From Desulfobacteraceae bacterium (lineage in GTDB: Bacteria > Desulfobacterota > DSM-4660 > Desulfatiglandales > Desulfatiglandaceae), in assembly GCA_030642205.1 (NCBI GenBank), contig DAOWOF010000176.1, forward strand, positions 1 through 5,105: DNA of 5,105 bases, read 5' to 3'. A program made the position numbers and the translations under genes. This document shows positions 1 to 5,105 of the stretch, one piece after another. The notes under the pieces were generated by a model that worked only from the letters and a program-made list of their open reading frames with translations, had not been told where the DNA came from and searched no databases. Each line of letters begins with the position of its first letter. The stretch's first letter is position 1.

Positions 1-960
1 CCCGAGCATGTTGTTATAGTCATGCGCGATACCACCTATGAGTTTGCCTAAAGCGTCCATTTTTTGGCTGCGCCGAAGTTGTTCTTCCTGTTGCAAACGA
101 TCAGTTATATCATGATAAGCGCCTATCATTCGAACGGGTTTATGATCATTTGACCATGATATCACCTTGCCACGGTCCAATACCCATTTATAGGATCCAT
201 CCCTGCAAAACACCCGGTGTTCATTTTCATAATAAGGTGTTTCGCCGAAAAGATGCCGTTTCAGATCGGCATTATACTGTGCCTTGTCATCGGGATGAAC
301 GCGCTTTCTCCACTCATGCGGTGTCTCATCCTCTTTGTTGTCTCCATAGCCAAGGATTTCCTTTCCACGAGGTGAAAGGAAAATCTTATTGCTCTGAAGA
401 TTCCAATCCCATACGCCAGACCTGGTACCTTCCAGCGCGAATTGCCAGCGTTCCTCTGATATGCGGATTTGTTCTTCAGCTTTTTTACGCTGGACAATTT
501 CGTGTCTTAGTTCTTTGGTTTGTTCTTTGACCCGTCTCTCTAAGTGATTTTTATAGTCTTCCAGCTCATTTTCAACCTCTTTGGCCTTAATGACATTAGT
601 TATTATTAAGGGTAATAGTCGTAGATAATTAGCCTCAAAATCCTTGACTAAATAATCGGATGCGCCTAGCTTTATGGCTTTAACCGCAATTTCGACATCA
701 CCAGCGCCTGTAATCAAAACAAAAGGCAGTCTTGCAGGGATATATTCAAATAAATCGAATGCTGTGCCATCCCCTAAATTATGATCCAGCAAAATTACAT
801 CAAAATCCTGATCAATCTTCAATATCTCCCGTGCCTTTGCCACTGAGCCGGCGATATTATAGTCGTAGGGTAGGTGCTGATGTTTAACAAACTGTTTAAA
901 ACTCATTTGGTCAATCAGATCATCTTCAACCATCAGTAGTTTTATTTCCTTGTTTTCCAT
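1..960 (-). CDS. REC-PAS-HisKA hybrid sensor histidine kinase, C-terminus cut by window edge
   Basis: The frame is open for 320 codons from an ATG at 960-958 to the window edge, with no stop, so the gene is partial at its 3' end. Residues 1 to about 125 form a receiver domain: acidic pair E12/D13, phospho-acceptor D59 in an LLDHNLGDG motif, T84 in LITGAGD, and K106 followed by Asp instead of the usual Pro. Residues about 122-148 form a charged helix of signalling-linker type. Residues about 148-290 form a PAS/PAC domain (VWDWN, then RDGSYKWV, ending GAYHDITDR). Then comes a HisKA H-box, GGIAHDYNNML, with H313 as phospho-acceptor. The HATPase domain should follow outside the window. No signal peptide or membrane segment is visible, so a soluble cytoplasmic sensor is expected; the PAS ligand is unknown. 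It probably autophosphorylates on H313, with its own receiver accepting phosphate from another kinase, perhaps the one upstream. It is the last visible gene of the putative operon, 19 bp after the receiver gene. The domain call is secure; signal and partners are inference. Confidence 0.93.
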   Translation of the reverse strand, partial: MENKEIKLLMVEDDLIDQMSFKQFVKHQHLPYDYNIAGSVAKAREILKIDQDFDVILLDHNLGDGTAFDLFEYIPARLPFVLITGAGDVEIAVKAIKLGASDYLVKDFEANYLRLLPLIITNVIKAKEVENELEDYKNHLERRVKEQTKELRHEIVQRKKAEEQIRISEERWQFALEGTRSGVWDWNLQSNKIFLSPRGKEILGYGDNKEDETPHEWRKRVHPDDKAQYNADLKRHLFGETPYYENEHRVFCRDGSYKWVLDRGKVISWSNDHKPVRMIGAYHDITDRLQQEEQLRRSQKMDALGKLIGGIAHDYNNMLG

Positions 961-967
961 CTCTCTA

Positions 968-972
968 CCTTT
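968..972 (-). promoter_or_regulatory. Ribosome binding site of the REC-PAS kinase
   Basis: On the minus strand AAAGG lies 7 nt before the ATG at 960-958, in the short gap after the receiver gene. It supports this ATG as the start, as does the first beta strand of the receiver, which begins only a few residues in. Confidence 0.55.
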
Positions 973-979
973 CGCAGTT

Positions 980-1390
980 CTACGGCTGTTCACTCAATGT
1001 CCAATAAATATCAATGATATGCAGAATACCTATAAATGCTTTAGAGTCAGTAGGTTTAATAATATATCCGCATATACCCAAACCAAAGGTTTCAAGCTTG
1101 TCCTGCTCCTCTTTTGACGAGGTAAGCACCACAACCGGCAACACTTTAAGCTGCTTATTTTGTTTAATAATCCTTAAAAACTCTATCCCGTTCATCCTGG
1201 GCATATTAATATCCAGAAGGATAAGACATGGCCTTTTATTCCTGGCATTATTTAAGTATTCGAGACCCTCTTCGCCGTTTTCACAAACTATAATCGGGTT
1301 GGTTATTTTAAGTTCTTTTAATGCCCGCTTGACACTCATTACATCAATTTGATCGTCTTCAAGCAGTAATATCGGATTATTATTTTTCAT
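980..1390 (-). CDS. Rcp1/CheY-like single-domain response regulator
   Basis: This 136-residue protein is a complete stand-alone receiver with no output domain. Visible active-site residues are the acidic pair E11/D12 with D13 in LLLEDD, phospho-acceptor D60 in LLDINMPRMNG, T90 in VVLTSS, and K112-P113 in GYIIKP. The C-terminal YWTLSEQP ending is typical of the receiver family that partners phytochrome-like and GAF histidine kinases (Rcp1 type), so the protein is full length. It is expected to take phosphate from the upstream GAF-histidine kinase and pass the signal by protein contact or on to another His. Its ATG (1390-1388) overlaps the kinase TGA as ATGA, which suggests translational coupling and matched expression. 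It stops at TAG (982-980), and a second in-frame TAG follows at 967-965. Function as a receiver is secure; the target of the phosphorylated form cannot be read from the sequence. Confidence 0.95.
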   Translation of the reverse strand: MKNNNPILLLEDDQIDVMSVKRALKELKITNPIIVCENGEEGLEYLNNARNKRPCLILLDINMPRMNGIEFLRIIKQNKQLKVLPVVVLTSSKEEQDKLETFGLGICGYIIKPTDSKAFIGILHIIDIYWTLSEQP

Positions 1391-2787
1391 TCAGTTCTTC
1401 CTTTTTTTGGTATTGTAAAGAAAAATCTGCTTCCCTTGTCTGCTTCAGATTCCAGCCATATACGTCCCCCCCAGTTATTAATTATCTTTTCTACCAGGGC
1501 AAGGCCGATTCCTGTGCTGTTGCTTTCATCCTTTGGTTTTAAGGTCTGAAACATTTTAAATATCTTTTTCTGATATCGTTCCTCTATTCCCGGGCCGTTA
1601 TCAGCCACACAAAATTGCCAGGCATTTTCCTTATCAATGCAGCTGATATTAATCTCACCTGTTTTTTTATCCATATACTTGACTGCATTATCAATAAGAT
1701 TTTGAAGTACCTGAAAAAGCAAGGTTTCTTCGCGCTTAATGACTGGCAGGACGCCTTTAATCCTAAAGGCAATAGATTCCGGAATAGCAATAAGTTCAGC
1801 TACCTCTTTAACCAGTTTGTTTAGATCCACCCGTACAGAGACCTCTTTAATACGCCCAACCCTGGAGTATTGCAAAATACCCTCGATCATAGAGTGCATC
1901 TGCCTGGCGCGTTTCTGGAGCAAACCAAGTAACTCACGCCCCTCTTTATCAATCTGGTCATTATAATCATCAACCAGCCAGGTGGAAAGCTGAATAATAC
2001 CACGTAAAGGGGCTTTTAAATCATGGGAAACTGCATAGGCAAAATCTTTGAGTTCTTCATTAATCTTGTTGATTTCTTTGGTGCGTTCTTCTACCCTGAA
2101 CTCCAGATCCTGATTCATAAGATTCATGGATTCATTGGCATGTTTGATATCTCGTAACAAGGCTGCGTTTTGAAGGGCAATGGCCGCCTGTGTTGTCAGC
2201 AGGCCGGCTAGTTCCACCTGTTCATCGGAAAAAACAGCTTTTATCAGGTTGTTTTCCAGATAAAGCACACCCAGAACCTGTTTCTGGATTATAAGGGGAA
2301 GACAAAGCACAGACCGTAATTTTTCTCTTTGCACGACTTCATCTGAAATAAAATCTTCCTCTGCACCCGCATCCTTTAAAAGGATCATTTTCTTTGTCCG
2401 AAAAACATAACGGGCAATTCCCATGCTCAATTTACTGATGGAAAATTCCGGATCTCCCTTAATTTTAAGAATAACCTCTTCTTCCTTAATACCCGACACA
2501 TGGGGAACTAAAATATCTCTTTCGACAATCAGAAGATAGCCTGTTTTGGCCCCCAGTCTTGCCATAACCAATTTCATGATTATTGCAAGGAGTTTATTAA
2601 AATCCAGTTCACCTGTAATGGCTTTTACCGAATTAAGCAGATAGTCATAGTCTAATGTTTTATATAGTCCCTGCTCCTGATCAATCTTTTTCTGTTCTTT
2701 TTTAAGGAGGGCTTTGCCTGATGGGAGGAGACCGGAATTATACAGATGAGCTTCCTTATTTAGCGCGCCACAATCCTGATAGAGCAA
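1387..2787 (-). CDS. GAF-HisKA-HATPase histidine kinase, C-terminal part of a larger protein severed by an amber codon
   Basis: Counted from the first possible start after the amber codon, a TTG at 2787-2785, this is 466 residues. Residues about 50-211 are a GAF domain (LRSVLCLPLI, LGVLYLENN and AAIALQNA motifs). Residues about 212-248 form a coiled linker. The HisKA H-box VSHDLKAPLRG has phospho-acceptor H255. The HATPase domain shows the N-box with N363 and N367, the G1 box DNGPGI (D396) and the G2 box STGIGL (G426-G428). All kinase motifs are intact, so catalytic competence is expected. The core resembles phytochrome-type kinases, which fits the Rcp1-like receiver overlapping its stop. The TTG is not a convincing start: no Shine-Dalgarno sequence precedes it, and family-like sequence continues in the same frame back to 2871. 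The next in-frame ATG (2577-2575) falls inside the GAF domain and also lacks a Shine-Dalgarno sequence. More likely this is the C-terminal third of the preceding frame than an independent gene. Confidence 0.85.
   Translation of the reverse strand: MLYQDCGALNKEAHLYNSGLLPSGKALLKKEQKKIDQEQGLYKTLDYDYLLNSVKAITGELDFNKLLAIIMKLVMARLGAKTGYLLIVERDILVPHVSGIKEEEVILKIKGDPEFSISKLSMGIARYVFRTKKMILLKDAGAEEDFISDEVVQREKLRSVLCLPLIIQKQVLGVLYLENNLIKAVFSDEQVELAGLLTTQAAIALQNAALLRDIKHANESMNLMNQDLEFRVEERTKEINKINEELKDFAYAVSHDLKAPLRGIIQLSTWLVDDYNDQIDKEGRELLGLLQKRARQMHSMIEGILQYSRVGRIKEVSVRVDLNKLVKEVAELIAIPESIAFRIKGVLPVIKREETLLFQVLQNLIDNAVKYMDKKTGEINISCIDKENAWQFCVADNGPGIEERYQKKIFKMFQTLKPKDESNSTGIGLALVEKIINNWGGRIWLESEADKGSRFFFTIPKKGRTE
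1397..1403 (-). promoter_or_regulatory. Ribosome binding site of the response regulator
   Basis: AAGGAAG on the minus strand sits 6 nt before the ATG at 1390-1388, inside the last codons of the upstream kinase. It supports this start, and so the 4-base ATGA overlap between the two genes. Confidence 0.7.
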
Positions 2788-2871
2788 AATGGCAGTATTT
2801 CGATAAGTTTTAGCAGAAAAATGATTTTCTTTTTCCAGATACTCCCCTAATTGCTCATTTAAAAAGGCTTC

Positions 2872-2874
2872 CTA
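2872..2874 (-). other. In-frame amber (TAG) codon inside the multidomain kinase gene
   Basis: The minus-strand context is TTG TTT TAG GAA GCC, read as Leu-Phe-stop-Glu-Ala. From memory of the family, this position in the final helical repeat usually carries a polar residue such as Glu or Gln just before a conserved Glu-Ala pair, so a single-base change from GAG or CAG would explain it. Readthrough cannot be judged from the sequence; no strong recoding hairpin was seen downstream. Confidence 0.9.
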
Positions 2875-5105
2875 AAACAAATATTCTTCCCCATGGGCAA
2901 GATCAATAGCATCCAGATAAGCAATCCGGGTCTGTCTTGAATCTCCCTTAAGAGCTATGGTTTCTGCCTGCATTAAAGCAAGATAGGGCCTCAAAATTGG
3001 GCCATGGTCTGCCCAATTTGTAACTTTTTTCAGATAATCATCTGTGCTGGTTTTCTTCCCTGTCTGCAAATCAGCAAGATATTGAAACACATAGTATAAA
3101 CGAAAAACAATGGTGTTTGTGATACCAGGAAGATAGGTTTCTCCTTCATCCAGAGATTGCTTTGCCTGAGAATACTGATGATTATAATAGGCGACAATCC
3201 CTTTAAAAATAAAATAGCAGGCCAGCGAAGCTGCGTGCTCCTGTTTTTTCCAGAGACTTAGCCTGGTTAGAACATAGGACTCATCAAAACCTGTTGAGTC
3301 TGATTCCCACAACGGTTGCAGCGTAATTTGCAGCGCTTCTGCCACACCTAAAGCTATTGACAGATTAAATTGCCTGCTGAAACTGAGCAGAGCTTCAATC
3401 TGATTTTTCAACTGATGTATTTTTTTACCCTGAACAAACTCAGACCAAAGTAAAGCACAGCGTACATTAGCTGCATAGGCTATTTCGCCGCACTTCATGG
3501 CTCCATCCATAATATTCCTGCTAAATTCAAGCAAATCGGCAGGCGAATATCTTATATGTAATAAAAGCCAAAGTGCGGCCGTCATGGCTCTAACTGAACC
3601 GAAACTGTCCGGAAAACGTTCAAGTATCTTTAACATTGCATCTTCATAACAAGTCGCATGGTGATCCTCATCCTGCATTTGAAAATAAAAAGCAATTATA
3701 GTTAATGCAAAACTGATAAAATCATTTACCCCTTTGTCCAGGCCCATTTTCACCATGCGCAGAGCCACTAGTGTAAACAGAGAAACTTGTCCTGCCAAAT
3801 AACAGGATGTCAATATTTCAGAATATAAAGACAGTTTCAGGGCAGCTCTATCTTCCTTAACAAGAGGAGCTTTAACAACCCCCTGGCAGATATCACGATT
3901 ATTTTGATAAAATTCTTTAGCAAGAGAAGATAACTCTACCTGTATTTCATTTTCAGATGCAGGCAGGGTTTCACCAATCAGTTCCAGCCCCCTCCTGCCA
4001 AACTCCATACTGCGCAGCAGATTTCCAAATGATGCATACGCAACCGCCTGTTCATACAAACATTCCGCCCGTTCCAGATCTGTTCGTACATAAATCAGTC
4101 CGATTTTAACAATCTCTTCGGATCGGCTCTGATCACCATTTACCAGCGCCGCACGAGCAAGCTTTTTATAAAGTGTAAACATAAAATCATAATCAGTCTG
4201 CCACATATTATCAGAACATAATTTAGCGCTTCTGGTAAAATAATGGTCAGAAGCAGCAAGCGCCAAAGCATCCATGGCAGCCACCCCGGCCTGATAATTA
4301 AATTTTGCCTCTTCATACAACTCAGTCTTATTTGCGTCATCCCTGTGGGCTCCACTCAGATGCTCCACAATGGAAAAGAGTCTGGCAGAAGATATTTCCC
4401 TGTTATCTTTTTGATTCTCTTCTTCCTGTATTTGATCAATAAAAACCCTGGCAATTTTCCTGTGGCAATCTTTTCTTTGTTCATCATCTAAAAAATCGGC
4501 CGCAGCGGCCTGTATCTGATCGTGGGAAAAAGAGATGGTCGATTTATCCTGCAGCAAAATTCGCTGAACAAACAGATCGCTAAGAGACATATAAAGGTTT
4601 TGCAAAGGTATCTGCGCAACCAGCGCCAGATCTTTTGCCTGAAAATGTGCGCCAAGCACAGCTGCTATAGAAAGAAGATTTATTATATTTACAGGCAGCT
4701 CCTTTAATTTATCATAAAAGAGCGCTTTGGCGCTGGCAGGTAGCTGCAGGTTAGTTAAATCATCAAGATTCCAACTCCAGGCCTCATCTTCAGATAAAAA
4801 TAGCCGCTTATTGTTGTGGAGCCAGCGTAAGCTTTCATTAACAAACAGAGGGTTTCCCGCAGAAACCGGGTATATGATATCAGTCAATCCCATGGTGCGT
4901 GATCTGCCGGTATTTAAAATAAATGCAACCATCTCATTGACTGAATTCTGATCCAGGGCGCCAATATGGAGCTTAAAAAGAGGGAGTGGAGAATCTTTAA
5001 TTCTATTTTCCATTTGAATAACCCGATGATCTTCATTCACCTCATTATTACGATAAGCGCAAATTATAAAAAGATAAGGAAAATCCAGGGGACGGGAAAT
5101 GACCA
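2872..5105 (-). CDS. STAND/AAA_16-type ATPase and TPR region of a multidomain Ser/Thr-His kinase, N-terminus outside window
   Basis: The frame is open from the window edge (first full codon 5103-5101) to a TAG at 2874-2872, giving 743 codons. The GTG at 5040-5038 is internal, because recognisable sequence (YLFIICAYRNNEV) runs across it. Numbering from the first visible codon, residues about 8-100 are the end of an NTPase domain of the predicted-ATPase/MalT-like class: an AYRNNE sensor motif at 16-21 and GNPLF at 83-87. A winged-helix-like segment follows, closing with the conserved SHDQIQAAA motif (193-201). Residues about 230-743 are helical TPR-like repeats, including NWADHGP near the end. 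In homologous giant proteins a Ser/Thr kinase domain and the Walker A/B part precede this, and GAF plus histidine kinase follow; the helical region is thought to act as a sensing or scaffold module. No membrane segment or signal peptide is apparent. The signal and substrates are unknown. The product lacks its last repeat and its histidine kinase if the TAG is obeyed. Confidence 0.85.
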   Translation of the reverse strand, partial: VISRPLDFPYLFIICAYRNNEVNEDHRVIQMENRIKDSPLPLFKLHIGALDQNSVNEMVAFILNTGRSRTMGLTDIIYPVSAGNPLFVNESLRWLHNNKRLFLSEDEAWSWNLDDLTNLQLPASAKALFYDKLKELPVNIINLLSIAAVLGAHFQAKDLALVAQIPLQNLYMSLSDLFVQRILLQDKSTISFSHDQIQAAAADFLDDEQRKDCHRKIARVFIDQIQEEENQKDNREISSARLFSIVEHLSGAHRDDANKTELYEEAKFNYQAGVAAMDALALAASDHYFTRSAKLCSDNMWQTDYDFMFTLYKKLARAALVNGDQSRSEEIVKIGLIYVRTDLERAECLYEQAVAYASFGNLLRSMEFGRRGLELIGETLPASENEIQVELSSLAKEFYQNNRDICQGVVKAPLVKEDRAALKLSLYSEILTSCYLAGQVSLFTLVALRMVKMGLDKGVNDFISFALTIIAFYFQMQDEDHHATCYEDAMLKILERFPDSFGSVRAMTAALWLLLHIRYSPADLLEFSRNIMDGAMKCGEIAYAANVRCALLWSEFVQGKKIHQLKNQIEALLSFSRQFNLSIALGVAEALQITLQPLWESDSTGFDESYVLTRLSLWKKQEHAASLACYFIFKGIVAYYNHQYSQAKQSLDEGETYLPGITNTIVFRLYYVFQYLADLQTGKKTSTDDYLKKVTNWADHGPILRPYLALMQAETIALKGDSRQTRIAYLDAIDLAHGEEYLF

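Larger units (their letters stand above)
1387..5105 (-). pseudogene. Single multidomain ATPase-TPR-GAF-histidine kinase frame with one in-frame TAG
   Basis: The ATPase/TPR part and the GAF kinase part share one reading frame, and only the codon at 2874-2872 (TAG) separates them. Sequence just after the stop (EAFLNEQLGEYL, then AKTYRNTAILLYQDCGA) is what members of this family carry as the end of the last helical repeat before the GAF linker, so the protein was one chain. No other stop and no frameshift occurs in the 1238 codons, and every kinase motif is intact, so any disruption is recent or tolerated. Possible readings are a nonsense mutation or sequence error (one base from CAG or GAG, the likely ancestral Gln or Glu), UAG readthrough or pyrrolysine insertion, or a functional split into two polypeptides. 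'Pseudogene' is used as the cautious label; only the common frame and the homology across the stop are directly visible. Confidence 0.7.

Noticed and set aside
150..530. Plus-strand open frame of 126 codons
   Set aside because: It lies opposite the PAS domain of the minus-strand kinase, has a composition rich in Cys, His and Pro, and shows no recognisable domain; it is an antisense shadow.
961..979. Terminator or promoter in the gap between the receiver and the REC-PAS kinase
   Set aside because: The 19-bp gap holds only a ribosome binding site; there is no hairpin or T-run and no room for a promoter.
1014..1352. Plus-strand open frame of 112 codons
   Set aside because: It is exactly antisense to the well-conserved receiver gene and shows no family features of its own.
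2807..2840. AT-rich inverted repeat after the amber codon (AGAAAA, TCAT loop, TTTTCT) as a recoding hairpin
   Set aside because: The stem is six mostly A-U pairs, lies about 40 nt past the stop, and is expected by chance in AT-rich coding sequence.
5038..5040. GTG as the start of the ATPase/TPR gene
   Set aside because: The frame stays open to the window edge, and the NTPase motif YLFIICAYRNNEV spans this codon, so it is internal.

Overview
Organism and overall picture: the window is a moderately AT-rich, densely packed bacterial signalling locus. All supported genes lie on the minus strand, so transcription runs from position 5105 towards position 1. The protein families (a giant Ser/Thr kinase-ATPase-histidine kinase, an Rcp1-type receiver, a REC-PAS histidine kinase) are common in cyanobacteria, Desulfobacterota and other environmental bacteria with many two-component genes. 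The style of the REC and PAS sequences suggests a deltaproteobacterium-like (Desulfobacterota) source. That assignment is inference with low confidence, because there is no rRNA or housekeeping gene to anchor it.

Layout in transcription order: (1) 5105-1387 is one continuous reading frame of 1238 codons, broken once by an in-frame TAG at 2874-2872. Before the TAG lie the C-terminal half of a STAND/AAA_16-type ATPase module and a long TPR-like helical region. After it lie the end of the last helical repeat, a GAF domain and a complete HisKA-HATPase kinase core. Together they match the C-terminal two thirds of the very large 'protein kinase - ATPase - TPR - GAF - histidine kinase' proteins; the Ser/Thr kinase domain and the Walker motifs would lie beyond the window edge. 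(2) 1390-980 is a stand-alone Rcp1/CheY-like receiver whose ATG overlaps the kinase stop codon (ATGA). (3) 960-1 is a REC-PAS-histidine kinase hybrid, 19 bp downstream, cut by the window edge just after its phospho-accepting His.

How they may work together: the GAF-histidine kinase output domain and the overlapping receiver form an obvious cognate pair. The third gene, a kinase with its own N-terminal receiver, could be a second phosphorylation target or a branch that adds PAS input. There is no intergenic stretch longer than 19 bp, and no tRNA, rRNA, CRISPR array, mobile element or terminator was seen. The operon promoter and end both lie outside the window.

The main point of interest is the single in-frame amber codon. 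It may be a recent nonsense mutation or sequence error, a real gene split, or a UAG read through, for example as pyrrolysine in a host that encodes it. The receiver gene next door also ends in TAG at its normal family end, which gives an internal control against general UAG decoding.
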